Assembly (NCBI GenBank): GCA_011050525.1
Contig: DRFO01000013.1
Span: 20,602 to 84,601 of the forward strand
Source of the DNA: Halopseudomonas xinjiangensis
Lineage (GTDB): Bacteria; Pseudomonadota; Gammaproteobacteria; Pseudomonadales; Pseudomonadaceae
Length of the DNA stretch: 64,000 nt
Reading direction: 5' to 3'
This document shows, piece after piece, positions 28,750 through 37,015 of this stretch. The notes below the pieces were generated by a model that ran no database searches, had not been told where the DNA came from, and was given only the letters and a program-made list of their open reading frames with translations. The translations under genes were made by a program, and so were the position numbers. How positions within the stretch are numbered: the first letter of the stretch is position 1; each line of letters opens with the position of its first letter.

Positions 28750-28778
28750 AGACTACTCCCAGCGCTGAGTCAAATCAA
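28750..28778 (-). promoter_or_regulatory. possible csy1 promoter
   Basis: On the minus strand, TTGATT (28773-28778) and TAGTCT (28750-28755) are spaced 17 bp, about 55-83 bp before the csy1 ATG. An overlapping TTGACT (28768-28773) is an alternative -35. Both -10 candidates are weak, so the assignment is tentative. The upstream edge directly abuts the CC PAM of the CreR target. Confidence 0.4.
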
Positions 28779-28797
28779 CCTAGCATTGCTTTAAATA
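28779..28797 (+). promoter_or_regulatory. PAM-flanked target of the CreR-like RNA upstream of csy1
   Basis: The 17-bp sequence TAGCATTGCTTTAAATA (28781-28797) is identical to the first 17 nt of the mini-array spacer at 28863-28879, in the same orientation. It is immediately preceded by CC (28779-28780), the type I-F PAM. The match includes the whole seed and ends after 17 bases. A Csy complex here would cover about 28779-28812, next to the presumed csy1 -35 and over the region upstream of the RNA's own -10. Confidence 0.8.
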
Positions 28798-28823
28798 AAA
28801 TACCAATTTAGAAGCTTAAATTG

Positions 28824-28829
28824 TATTAT
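28824..28829 (+). promoter_or_regulatory. -10 element of the CreR-like RNA
   Basis: TATTAT lies 6 bp before the first degenerate repeat, which places the transcription start at about 28836. No good -35 is seen at 16-18 bp upstream (the region reads ATACCAA), so the promoter may be weak or need an activator. Confidence 0.5.
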
Positions 28830-28834
28830 GCTGG

Positions 28835-28940
28835 GCACGACTGCTGAGAAGCAGCTTAGAAATAGCATTGCTTTAAATACCATCTATTGCACTGCCGTGT
28901 AGGCAGGCGGAAGAAGCGCCTGATATTCAGGCGCTTTCTT
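28835..28940 (+). ncRNA. CreR-like Cas-regulating RNA: degenerate I-F mini-array opposite the csy genes
   Basis: Two diverged I-F repeats flank a 24-nt spacer in the cas3-csy1 gap. Repeat 1 (28835-28862) keeps a small hairpin CTGC-TGAGAA-GCAG and the exact 5' handle CTTAGAAA. The spacer is 28863-28886. Repeat 2 (28887-28914) keeps the full 16-nt core ACTGCCGTGTAGGCAG of the common Pseudomonas I-F repeat. A TATTAT -10 precedes it and a 10-bp terminator hairpin follows. The first 17 spacer bases match a CC-flanked site by the csy1 promoter. This layout is that of CreR RNAs, which direct the Cas effector to repress cas transcription without cleavage because pairing is only partial. The shortened spacer and degenerate first repeat also fit. 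Expression is untested. Confidence 0.82.
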
Positions 28941-28950
28941 ATCGTTTTTT
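28914..28950 (+). terminator. terminator of the CreR-like RNA
   Basis: AAGCGCCTGA (28914-28923) pairs perfectly with TCAGGCGCTT (28927-28936) around a 3-base loop, followed on the plus strand by TCTTATCGTTTTTT. On the minus strand the sequence after the hairpin is GC-rich, so it is not a good terminator for cas3. Confidence 0.75.
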
Positions 28951-31900
28951 GCTAAACCCCAACGCAGAATGATAGTACCAACCGTTATCACAACCCTTGG
29001 CTGGCAGATCGATATAGCCAAACTGCTGGGCGGTGTCGGCAGGGTCTTTGTTCAAGCGCTCGGCAAGAGCGTCCAGAATCTCACGATAATCCGCCTGACC
29101 CCACGAATTGATTCTCTGGCCAGGCTCAAAGGCCTGAGCCGTCATCAGGTTATTAGAAGGGACCAGGCTGCCGTCATCTTCCACCCGATGGAAATCCAAC
29201 CCGCCCTCTTCATCAGGAAGGAGCACATAGCGCTGCCGACCGAGAGGATCATTACGAAATGGTTGTTTACGCTGCAAAGCCCCGCACAGCGATGAGTTGT
29301 AGGCCCACCACCAGCATGCGGGTATGAGCTTGAGCTCTTCGCCGGGCGGCGAACCCTGCATCCACTGCTGGATAACATGGTGTTCAAGGTCTACAAGATT
29401 GCGCGCGGGGTCAGGGTCTGGGCGAAGACGAATGCGGCTGGACGCATCCATCACCTGCCACTGCTCCGGTATCAGCAAGTCGCTCAACTGATGGCTCTTT
29501 AGCCGAAATTGCTCACTTTCAAACCCAGGCCGGCAAAAAGCCGACTTAGCCATGCCGGTCTTGAGGTGCGCCAGATTGGTGTCCAGCAGATAGAGATTCG
29601 GGGCAGTTATATTCCCTGGGCGGTGGCGACGTATGCGGCCAGCCAGCTGGATGATCGAACGCATGGATGAGGGCTCGACAATCCCCCAGTCGTAATCATG
29701 ATCACGCCCTACTTCAGCCACGGCCGTGGCCAGCACGACGAATATCTGCTGCGGCTCAGGATAGGCATCTAACCATTCACGCATTTCAGGATCAATGAAC
29801 AGCGCTTGGTCATCGTGCCTTGTCAACAGCCTGTCCAGCCTGTTTTCAATCGCTGAACGCACTGCCAGCGGATGCTTGGAATGGTAGACACACAGATGAA
29901 TGCGAGACCCCTCCGGCGCGCCCTGACGAAACAGCTCCTTTGCCACGTCTACCAGAGGGTCGATATTCGCCATCCGCACCAGACCGATGCTGACGCGCTT
30001 GCCGGTCTGCGGGTCGGCCATGCCGTGATTCCGGTGTAGGGACTGCAATAGCGAACCAATCTCGCAGGCGAACGCCTGATAACGCTCCGTCTCTTCCAGG
30101 CCGTTGGCGATTGGCAATATCTGTATCTGCGCTTTACGTCGGCTCTCCGCCTGGGAGCTGACATCAAGCTTGCTCAGGCGTTTATCCACAAACTGATTAT
30201 GAGCGAGCAGATAGCTTCCCGGCTCTGCATGGTCACTGGCAACAGCCCCGAACTCGTCAAACCAGGCACAACAGATATTCAATACCTGGCCCGGGCGGCC
30301 ACGGTGACGCTGATAATGACGTCGCCCCTCGAGGTAAGCCTCATATAATCCCTGGATCAAAGCGGGCGGCAAGGTAGCGGACGATAACAGCACGCGGCTA
30401 CCGAGCATACCTGCCCAGTTAACCAGCCGCGTCAGCGCTGGTAGATCTTCCAGGCCAAAGTCATCGGGCTCATCCAGGATCAGATCTGAGGTCATCAACC
30501 GCAGCATGGGTGGGATCTGATGCCCGCCACGGAGGCCTTCAGTAGCAGGCATGAGGTGATCAATGGTGCAGGTCAATACGGGCGCGTTAAGTAATCTCTG
30601 CGCATTGGTATTATCTTTTAGCCAATGATTCAGCGGTCCGTCTGCAAGACTGCCTTCAAAATGCACATGCTGGCTGGCCGGAAGCAGGCTGGCACTGGAT
30701 TCGGAACCGTGTTTTGCGTAGGTATCCATGTTGTTAGCGTTCAGCTCATGCAATCGCCGGACGGCGGTACCGCCGACCAGTACAGCGAGATCCTCTTCAC
30801 CCAGACTGAGGCGTTCGCGATACGCATCGCCCGTTTGCAGCGTCAGGGTGCGCAAACCCAGCGCGATAGTGAAACGGGCTCCCTGCTGTGGATTGGCCAG
30901 CGCGTACATAATGCGACCGTTGGCCAGGGTTTTACCGCAACCTGTCGAGGCCATGTTCACACCGAAGAAACCGTGTTCGGCACTTTTTCCTTGCAACGCT
31001 TCAGCCAGGTCGAAGGCTTTGTCCTGCCAGGCAAAACGCCGATCCCGACTGCGTTGGCGAAAGCCCTTGTGACGGGCTATTCGTGGCAAGGCCTCCGCCA
31101 ACCCCGGCAGGCTGCGGACAATCCGACTGGCATTGACCTCGACGCCAATCAAATGCTCGTCAAGACGCTGCTTCAGTTGGCCAGTCTGGCGATCTGTGTT
31201 GGCATGCAGCGGATAATCGGGGTCGCCATAGCGCCCATGACTCGGCTGGCTGGAGTAATAATGGTCCGCCAACATCAGTGCCATTCTGGACAGGTGCATT
31301 ATGTACGGGTCTTGCAGCCAGTCCTTATCAAGCATGCCGCTACGCTTGAGAAGCCCGTCTGCCAGCTTGCGGGCATGTTGGCACCAGTGAAGGCTATCGA
31401 ACGGCAGGCCCTTTTTCAGATTCCAGCACTGTTTGATTGTTGCATCGGTAACGTCCTGGCGGGAGCCACACCAGTCGCTCGAAATCGAACCTGGCAACCG
31501 TTCAAGCGAGCTTTGGTTCAGTTGAAATTGGCGATCCGAAGCAGTGGGAACACGATGGTGGCTGACAATTAGCCAACCCACTGCACAAGCCAGCGGCTTC
31601 ATGCTGCGGAAAGGGCTTTGGGTGATGGAATCAATCCCGTCCCTGATCAGGGCGTCCAGACAGGCTTTGGTGACTTTTTTATCCGCTTTGGCCAACCGTG
31701 CCAGCCACTGTTCATCCGGATCCTGTCCCACGAAAGCTTGAAACAAGCGCAGGGATATCCATTCATGGCGGTACGGATCGGCAACTGCCTGATTGGTTTC
31801 CAGCTTCTTTTGAAAAGCCTGGGTAGCCTTGCCAAAGTCGTGAAACAACGCTGCAATGCTGGCCAGCAACCGTATTTCTTCAGCGCTGTGCCAATCGTTT

Positions 31901-32208
31901 TCGTCACCTGCCCGCAGCACATCTCGAGCGGTCATATTGGTGGGAGTAGCGCCGCGAATATTGAACTGGCGACCATCACCCACGACCCAGAGCAGTTCGC
32001 TGTGATCCTTGCCACGGATCCAGTGGCAGGCTACGGCGGTGTTTTTGCGTGCGGTCTTTCGCAGCAGTTTGTGTAGGGTATCGAGGCCTGCGAGAGTAAT
32101 CGCCGTTTGCCAGGTGCGCTCACCACGCCTTTCGGCAAACTGGTCGAGAATGCGGCGGCTTTCCGCCAATGCTCGCTTGCTGCACTGTGACACCAGCAGC
32201 ACATTCAT
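28939..32208 (-). CDS. cas2-3: Cas2-Cas3 fusion helicase-nuclease, type I-F
   Basis: This is a 1089-residue protein with the I-F-specific Cas2 fusion at its N-terminus (about 1-95, MNVLLVSQCSKRALAESRRI). The HD nuclease domain has FHDFGKA (H123, D124) and a later SHHR pair (217-218). The SF2 helicase has Walker A STGCGKT (421-427) and the motif II variant DEPD (about 579-582). It associates with Cas1 during spacer acquisition and is recruited by target-bound Csy complex to unwind and degrade DNA. Its ATG overlaps the cas1 stop by 4 bases. All motifs look intact. Confidence 0.97.
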   Translation of the reverse strand: MNVLLVSQCSKRALAESRRILDQFAERRGERTWQTAITLAGLDTLHKLLRKTARKNTAVACHWIRGKDHSELLWVVGDGRQFNIRGATPTNMTARDVLRAGDENDWHSAEEIRLLASIAALFHDFGKATQAFQKKLETNQAVADPYRHEWISLRLFQAFVGQDPDEQWLARLAKADKKVTKACLDALIRDGIDSITQSPFRSMKPLACAVGWLIVSHHRVPTASDRQFQLNQSSLERLPGSISSDWCGSRQDVTDATIKQCWNLKKGLPFDSLHWCQHARKLADGLLKRSGMLDKDWLQDPYIMHLSRMALMLADHYYSSQPSHGRYGDPDYPLHANTDRQTGQLKQRLDEHLIGVEVNASRIVRSLPGLAEALPRIARHKGFRQRSRDRRFAWQDKAFDLAEALQGKSAEHGFFGVNMASTGCGKTLANGRIMYALANPQQGARFTIALGLRTLTLQTGDAYRERLSLGEEDLAVLVGGTAVRRLHELNANNMDTYAKHGSESSASLLPASQHVHFEGSLADGPLNHWLKDNTNAQRLLNAPVLTCTIDHLMPATEGLRGGHQIPPMLRLMTSDLILDEPDDFGLEDLPALTRLVNWAGMLGSRVLLSSATLPPALIQGLYEAYLEGRRHYQRHRGRPGQVLNICCAWFDEFGAVASDHAEPGSYLLAHNQFVDKRLSKLDVSSQAESRRKAQIQILPIANGLEETERYQAFACEIGSLLQSLHRNHGMADPQTGKRVSIGLVRMANIDPLVDVAKELFRQGAPEGSRIHLCVYHSKHPLAVRSAIENRLDRLLTRHDDQALFIDPEMREWLDAYPEPQQIFVVLATAVAEVGRDHDYDWGIVEPSSMRSIIQLAGRIRRHRPGNITAPNLYLLDTNLAHLKTGMAKSAFCRPGFESEQFRLKSHQLSDLLIPEQWQVMDASSRIRLRPDPDPARNLVDLEHHVIQQWMQGSPPGEELKLIPACWWWAYNSSLCGALQRKQPFRNDPLGRQRYVLLPDEEGGLDFHRVEDDGSLVPSNNLMTAQAFEPGQRINSWGQADYREILDALAERLNKDPADTAQQFGYIDLPAKGCDNGWYYHSALGFSKKR

Positions 32209-33182
32209 TGTCCGCGGCTCCCCAGTTCTTGCGCCACGGCCTTGAGTGAATCAATCATGAAATCCAGCGACTCGTTGCGGGTCAGCGCCTCAATGCATGC
32301 TTGCCGGAATTCCTGCTCTTCATCCCCACGCATGGCGGAGATAAAAGCCTGGGGGAGGATAGTCGCATCTTTGACCAGATCGGCCACGTCGAAAACCAGC
32401 CCGCCGCGCCGGGTCTTGCCATGCAGGATTGATAGACCGTGCGGCAAGCCGAGCACCCAGGTGGCCGTAGCTCCTAAACCATAGGCCAAGTAGTTGCCGT
32501 GATCGAGAAAGCGGTTGGCTGGATCAACTCCGGAGCCACGCTTTGCACGGGTGAAATCGCCATAGTTCATTGCGTCCACAGCCAGCTTGAAAAGCGCTTT
32601 GGTCAATCGCGCCTCTTCCGTTAGAAGCGCTGTGTTATCCCGCGCCACTTCATTCCTGGCCCCTGCATCACGCAAGAGGCTCTTAAGCCGCTCAGCCGGC
32701 ACGACAAAACCAGCATCCTGCAATGACCTGTTGTTCAGCCATAGCTGCGCTATTCGCTCCAGGCGCAACCGCTGAAACGCCTTGGCGGCCTCCAATCTCA
32801 ATTCGTCGTCAAACCAGAAACGCACCCAACCTTGGAGGTACTCAGTGGGCCGATACTCACTCTGAGGCGAGAACCAGGCCACCTCGATATCAATTTCGTT
32901 GGCACTGAACAAAGGCGTCCCGCCGCCGCCACTAAAGCCGACGAGAACGCCCGCCTTTGCCAGTTCACGCATGGCTGCCTGGGTGATGGAGGTACCGGTG
33001 CCCAAAAGAACGGTGGTGGTATTGGCGATGGGGATATTCCAGTAAAGCGATTGCTTGCCTTCGTCGGTGACGTATTCGACTCGGCCGCCTTTCACCAATA
33101 CTCTGCAGTGTTGCAAGTAGTAAATATTCGCGCGCTTGGAATGCAGAATGGTCTTCAAGTCTGAGGGGGAGAAATCTTCCAT
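32205..33182 (-). CDS. cas1: Cas1 integrase, type I-F
   Basis: This is a 325-residue Cas1. The start MEDFSPSDLKTILHSKRANI is chosen because it aligns with the P. aeruginosa I-F Cas1 start and has AAAGGG upstream. A TTG 16 codons earlier would add an unrelated extension. Typical segments are LGTGTSITQAAMRELAKAGV, AKRGSGVDPANRFLDHGNYLAYG and GKTRRGGLVFDVADLVKD. It catalyses integration of prespacers at the leader end together with the Cas2 part of Cas2-3. It is the first gene of the cas1-cas2-3 operon. Confidence 0.97.
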   Translation of the reverse strand: MEDFSPSDLKTILHSKRANIYYLQHCRVLVKGGRVEYVTDEGKQSLYWNIPIANTTTVLLGTGTSITQAAMRELAKAGVLVGFSGGGGTPLFSANEIDIEVAWFSPQSEYRPTEYLQGWVRFWFDDELRLEAAKAFQRLRLERIAQLWLNNRSLQDAGFVVPAERLKSLLRDAGARNEVARDNTALLTEEARLTKALFKLAVDAMNYGDFTRAKRGSGVDPANRFLDHGNYLAYGLGATATWVLGLPHGLSILHGKTRRGGLVFDVADLVKDATILPQAFISAMRGDEEQEFRQACIEALTRNESLDFMIDSLKAVAQELGSRGQ

Positions 33183-33201
33183 GATTGGCCCTTTATTGGT
33201 T

Positions 33202-33230
33202 CTTTTAGCAAAGGTTGCAAAGCTATCCAA
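33202..33230 (-). promoter_or_regulatory. possible cas1 promoter
   Basis: On the minus strand TTGGAT (33225-33230) and TAAAAG (33202-33207) are spaced exactly 17 bp and lie 20-48 bp before the cas1 ATG. Each hexamer matches the sigma-70 consensus at about four of six positions, so the call is tentative. Confidence 0.4.
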
Positions 33231-33440
33231 CCTTACCTGCGGGCGCGAACTTAGTCTAACCTGGTGTTCCCGAGGTGTTTCACATTAACGTGGTCTCAAA
33301 GGTCCTGAATCATTCCCTTTCAATATCGATCCCCGCGACCGGCAATCATCGACCCACGGTCATGCAAACCACCAGACATTCATACATAATGCCCGGACGG
33401 GCAAAGCGTCCGTTACACCGTAGAGAGGTTTTATCCAACT

Positions 33441-34622
33441 ATGTGGTACAACGGTCTACTCGATCTTTCCGGCTGGCAAATCCTGGCCGTGACTCTGGTC
33501 CTGACGCATATCACTATCGTCAGCGTTACTGTCTACCTGCACCGCTACTCGGCCCACCGCTCACTCGAGCTGCATCCGGCCCTGCAACACTTTTTCCGTT
33601 TCTGGCTGTGGCTCACGACCAGCATGAATACCCGCGAATGGACAGCCATCCATCGCAAGCATCACGCCAAATGTGAAACCCCTGACGACCCACACAGCCC
33701 GGTTCAAAAAGGGCTGGTCACCGTGTTACGCAAGGGTGCCGAGTTGTACATGGAAGAGGCCAAGAACGAGGAGACGCTGCGCATTTATGGCAAAAACTGC
33801 CCGGACGACTGGATGGAGCGCAATGTGTATGGGCGCTTCCCCCTCTTTGGGGTGGGTATCATGCTGCTGATCGATTTGGCGCTGTTTGGCGCGCTGGGTC
33901 TGACCGTGTGGGCTGTGCAGATGATGTGGATTCCGGTTTTCGCCGCGGGTGTGGTCAACGGCATCGGCCATGCATTCGGATACCGCAATTTCGAGTGCAA
34001 GGACGCAGCCACCAACATTGTGCCCTGGGGCATTCTGATCGGTGGGGAAGAGCTGCATAACAACCACCATACCTACCCCAACTCGGCGAAGCTTTCCGTC
34101 AAGAAATGGGAATTTGATCTGGGTTGGTTCTGGATCAAGGTGTTTAGCGCTTTCGGTTTGGCCCAGGTCAGACGGACCGCCCCAATCGCTCACAGGGTAG
34201 AAGGCAAGCAGACGCTGGACAAGGATACCGCCATGGCGATCGTTAATAATCGGTTCCAGATTATGGCGCAATATCGCAAGCTGGTGATCAAGCCTCTGGT
34301 CCAGCAGGAACTGCAGAAGATGGACGATTCGGTGCGGCATGTGTTCAGGCGCGCCAAGCGTTTGCTCAGCCGAGAGACTAGCCTGCTCGAGCCGAAACAT
34401 GAGGCGCGCATTCAAACCATGCTGGCTCACAGTCACGCGCTCAAGGTGATTTACGAGCGTCGCCTGGCCCTGCAGCAGATCTGGGGTCGCACCAGCGCCA
34501 ACGGCCATGACATGGTGCAGGCGCTGCGTGACTGGTGTGCCCAGGCGGAAGCCAGTGGTATCAAGGCGCTGCAAGACTTTGCTGCCACACTACGGACGTA
34601 CTCTCTGCAACCTGCACCTTGA
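33441..34622 (+). CDS. fatty acid desaturase (acyl-CoA delta-9 type)
   Basis: This is a 393-residue membrane-bound di-iron desaturase. The three histidine boxes are HRYSAHR (about 34-40), HRKHH (71-75) and HNNHH (206-210). Hydrophobic segments flank them at about 12-32, 50-62, 135-155 and 158-178. It introduces a double bond into saturated acyl chains using O2 and is of the DesA/DesB-like Pseudomonas type. The C-terminal 150 residues are hydrophilic and helical. It is divergent from cas1 across about 260 bp and has no co-directional partner close by. Confidence 0.92.
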   Translation: MWYNGLLDLSGWQILAVTLVLTHITIVSVTVYLHRYSAHRSLELHPALQHFFRFWLWLTTSMNTREWTAIHRKHHAKCETPDDPHSPVQKGLVTVLRKGAELYMEEAKNEETLRIYGKNCPDDWMERNVYGRFPLFGVGIMLLIDLALFGALGLTVWAVQMMWIPVFAAGVVNGIGHAFGYRNFECKDAATNIVPWGILIGGEELHNNHHTYPNSAKLSVKKWEFDLGWFWIKVFSAFGLAQVRRTAPIAHRVEGKQTLDKDTAMAIVNNRFQIMAQYRKLVIKPLVQQELQKMDDSVRHVFRRAKRLLSRETSLLEPKHEARIQTMLAHSHALKVIYERRLALQQIWGRTSANGHDMVQALRDWCAQAEASGIKALQDFAATLRTYSLQPAP

Positions 34623-34699
34623 AGCGGCGCTTCGGCAAGCTTCTGGGGAGGGTTCGGCTTTTCGCATGGCAGCCAGCCTCATGCTCTGCAGGTTCCTAT

Positions 34700-34726
34700 G
34701 GATTCCCGCCTTCGCGGGAATGACGG
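34700..34726. repeat. REP-like palindrome
   Basis: The element contains TCCCGCCTTCGCGGGAATGA, an inverted repeat CCCGC/GCGGG around CTTC, in the style of Pseudomonas REP elements. Related copies are at 35055-35082 and 38107-38138 in this window, always between genes. Confidence 0.75.
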
Positions 34727-34818
34727 AGCCGTAGCGGAGGTTTTTTGAACGTCTCGCCTTTCCAAACTCCACTTCTACCAAGCGAAGCCCCCTGCTTCGT
34801 ACTCCATCCTTCTCTCCT

Positions 34819-35092
34819 CGTCATCCCCGCGGAACGTCATACATCACCCCCTCTCTCTTCGTCATCCCGCGGAACGTCATACATCACCCCCCTCTCTCTT
34901 CGTCATCCCGCGGAACGTCATACATCACCCCCCTCTCTTCGTCATCCCGCGGAACGTCATACATCCCCCCCTATCTTCGTCATCCCGCGGAACGTCATAC
35001 ATCACCCCCCTCTCTTCGTCATCCTGCGGAACGTCATACGTTACCCCCTCTCTTCGTCATCCCCGCGAAGGCGGGGATCCAGCTTTTTGCGC
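34819..35092. repeat. tandem array of a 38-41-bp unit ending in a REP element
   Basis: Unit starts (CGTCATCC) are at 34819, 34860, 34901, 34940, 34978, 35017 and 35055, with spacings 41, 41, 39, 38, 39 and 38. Six units contain CGCGGAACGTCATAC followed by a C-rich then CTCT stretch. The seventh continues into an intact REP hairpin (CCCCGCGAAGGCGGGGAT). The unit looks like a truncated REP arm that was amplified. Confidence 0.85.
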
Positions 35093-35282
35093 GGCAAGCG
35101 TCATGCTTTGCCGATCTCCTGTGGTTCCGCCTGGCGGGGAACTCGGTAGTTAGGCATCCGGCTGGCGAGCGGGTCACCGTTGACTATACTTCCGACAGTA
35201 CGATGACGTTGCACTCTGGATTCTGCAGAGGGACGCTCAGGTCGGCGCGCTGCTCCGGCGATGAGGTCTCGCTCGATTAACA

Positions 35283-35726
35283 ATGAGGAAAGCCGCCTTG
35301 ACTGCCACTGTCGACCGACCATATCAAATGACTCTTCACCCGGTTCATGCGGTCCTGCTCGCCGGGACCATTCCGCTTTTTCTGGGCGCCACGCTGAGTG
35401 ACTTCGCTTACTCGTCGAGCTACCAGATACAGTGGACCAACTTCGCTTCCTGGTTGATTGCTGGCGGCCTCGTTTTTTGCGGTTTTGCGCTACTGTGCGC
35501 AATCATCGGCCTGTTCCGCGCCGAACGGCGTGGAGGGCGCACTCTGGTTTATCTCCTTCTATTGTTGGCCGCCTGGATCCTGGGCTTCCTCAATGCCCTG
35601 ATCCATGCCAAGGACGTGTGGGCAAGCATGCCCATGGGGCTCATTTTGTCGGTGATCGTTACCGTGCTGGTGTGCGCAGCGACCTGGATCGGCTTTTCTG
35701 GCCTTCGCGTGGGAGGTGCCAAATGA
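35283..35726 (+). CDS. membrane protein, DUF2231-like
   Basis: This is a 147-residue protein with four hydrophobic segments (about 20-37, 50-77, 87-104 and 114-136), consistent with a four-helix integral membrane protein. The LHPVHAVLLAGTIPLFLGATLSD start of the first helix region (residues 18-40) resembles DUF2231 proteins. An ATG 15 codons later is an alternative start, and neither has a clear ribosome site. Its stop overlaps the start of the sugar dehydrogenase gene by 4 bases, so the two are co-translated. DUF2231 proteins often accompany such dehydrogenases; the function is unknown. Confidence 0.75.
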   Translation: MRKAALTATVDRPYQMTLHPVHAVLLAGTIPLFLGATLSDFAYSSSYQIQWTNFASWLIAGGLVFCGFALLCAIIGLFRAERRGGRTLVYLLLLLAAWILGFLNALIHAKDVWASMPMGLILSVIVTVLVCAATWIGFSGLRVGGAK

Positions 35727-37015
35727 ACCGTCCGAGCGTATTTTCCGCCGTCGCCTTGTCGATCCTGTTGAGCGCATGTAGCGATAACGACGCAGAGTCG
35801 ATCGACTATGGTCCTGATCCGACGCTCCCCGATATGGAGAGAGGATTGCTGCCCAGCATGACGATTGCAGATCCAACAGGGTGGGGCGACCAGCAACCGA
35901 CGGTACCCGAAGGCTACACAATCGAGGCCATCGCTACTGAACTTCAGATCCCACGCCAGACGCTGGTTCTGCCCAACGGTGACATTCTGGTCGCCGAAGG
36001 CCGCGGCGGCGGAGCGCCAGCACTGAAGCCAAAGGACGTGATTGCCGGTTACATAAAAGCGAAGGGCAACACTTCGGTCAAGAGCGGTAACCGGTTGACC
36101 TTGCTGCGAGATGGCGACGGTGATGGTACTTATGAGGAACAAACCGTTTTCGCTGAAGATCTCAACGCGCCTTACGGGCTCGCACTGGTCGAAAACAATC
36201 TTTACGTGGCCAACCAGGACGCGCTGGTGCGGTTTGATTATCAGGAGGGCCAGACCCAGGCCAGCGGGCCGCCGGTCAAGGTCACCGATCTACCATCAGC
36301 GATCAACCATCACTGGACCAAGGCGCTCGCTGCCAGCCCGGATGGACGTTTTCTTTACGTCGGCATCGGTTCCAACAGCAACATTACAGAGCGCGGGATG
36401 GAGGCTGAGGTCAACCGAGCAATGGTGTGGAAGATAGACGCCGAGACGGGAGCGCACAGACCCTACGCGACTGGTCTGCGTAATCCTACTGCACTCACTA
36501 TCCAGCCAGAGACGGATCAGTTGTGGGCAGTGGTCAACGAGCGCGATGAGCTCGGCCCGAACCTGACTCCCGACTATCTCACCTCCGTCCAGGAAAATGG
36601 ATTTTACGGCTGGCCCTACAGCTATTGGGGACAAAACGTAGACCCACGCGTTCGGCCGCAGGATATGGAAAAGGTAGCCTCGGCGATCATTCCGGATTAC
36701 GCCCTGGGATCGCATGTGGCAGCGCTTGGGGTCGACTTCTCCATGCCGTCAATGGGCGCCGAATTCGCCGAGGGTGTGTTCGTCGGCGAGCATGGTAGCT
36801 GGAATCGTGAGAACCCCGTTGGCTACAAGGTGGTCTTCGTGCCGTTTAGCGATGGCCGCCCTGCCGGCCAGCCGGTTGACTTTGTTTCCGGCTTCCTTGG
36901 GTCAGATGGCAAAACCCGTGGCCGGCCGGTCGGAGTGACCGTTGATCCGCGCGGCGCCCTTATTGTCGCCGATGATCTTTCAAACACCATTTGGCGCGTG
37001 ACCCCGGCCGAGTGA
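35723..37015 (+). CDS. PQQ-dependent sugar (sorbosone-type) dehydrogenase lipoprotein
   Basis: This is a 430-residue protein with a lipoprotein signal (lipobox LSAC, cysteine 19). It then has a six-bladed beta-propeller of the glucose/sorbosone dehydrogenase family: GDILVAEGRGGGAP, LNAPYGLALVENNLYVAN, SPDGRFLYVGIGSNSN and the VFVGEHGSWNR motif near residue 355. Family members oxidise sugars in the periplasm with PQQ. The start is the ATG overlapping the stop of the upstream membrane protein; longer frames run through that gene. No PQQ biosynthesis genes are in the window. Confidence 0.87.
   Translation: MNRPSVFSAVALSILLSACSDNDAESIDYGPDPTLPDMERGLLPSMTIADPTGWGDQQPTVPEGYTIEAIATELQIPRQTLVLPNGDILVAEGRGGGAPALKPKDVIAGYIKAKGNTSVKSGNRLTLLRDGDGDGTYEEQTVFAEDLNAPYGLALVENNLYVANQDALVRFDYQEGQTQASGPPVKVTDLPSAINHHWTKALAASPDGRFLYVGIGSNSNITERGMEAEVNRAMVWKIDAETGAHRPYATGLRNPTALTIQPETDQLWAVVNERDELGPNLTPDYLTSVQENGFYGWPYSYWGQNVDPRVRPQDMEKVASAIIPDYALGSHVAALGVDFSMPSMGAEFAEGVFVGEHGSWNRENPVGYKVVFVPFSDGRPAGQPVDFVSGFLGSDGKTRGRPVGVTVDPRGALIVADDLSNTIWRVTPAE

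Larger units (their letters stand above)
34623..35282. other. 660-bp intergenic region with REP-type repeats, no gene
   Basis: No plausible gene is seen. The region starts with a complete REP-like palindrome (34700-34726), continues into a C/T-rich tandem repeat (34819-35092) and ends in about 190 bp of unique sequence. Short Ser/His/Pro-rich open frames across the tandem repeat are artefacts of its periodicity. Confidence 0.7.

Noticed and set aside
28835..28914. The mini-array as a mere decayed remnant of a second CRISPR array
   Set aside because: A remnant would not be expected to have a spacer with a 17-bp in-register, PAM-flanked match 66 bp away, together with a promoter-like element and a terminator. 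Experiment is still needed.
33183..33230. A 16-residue N-terminal extension of Cas1 from a TTG
   Set aside because: Family length and conserved N-terminus (MEDFSPSDLKTILHSKRAN) fix the ATG at 33182. The TTG region instead looks like the -35 box.
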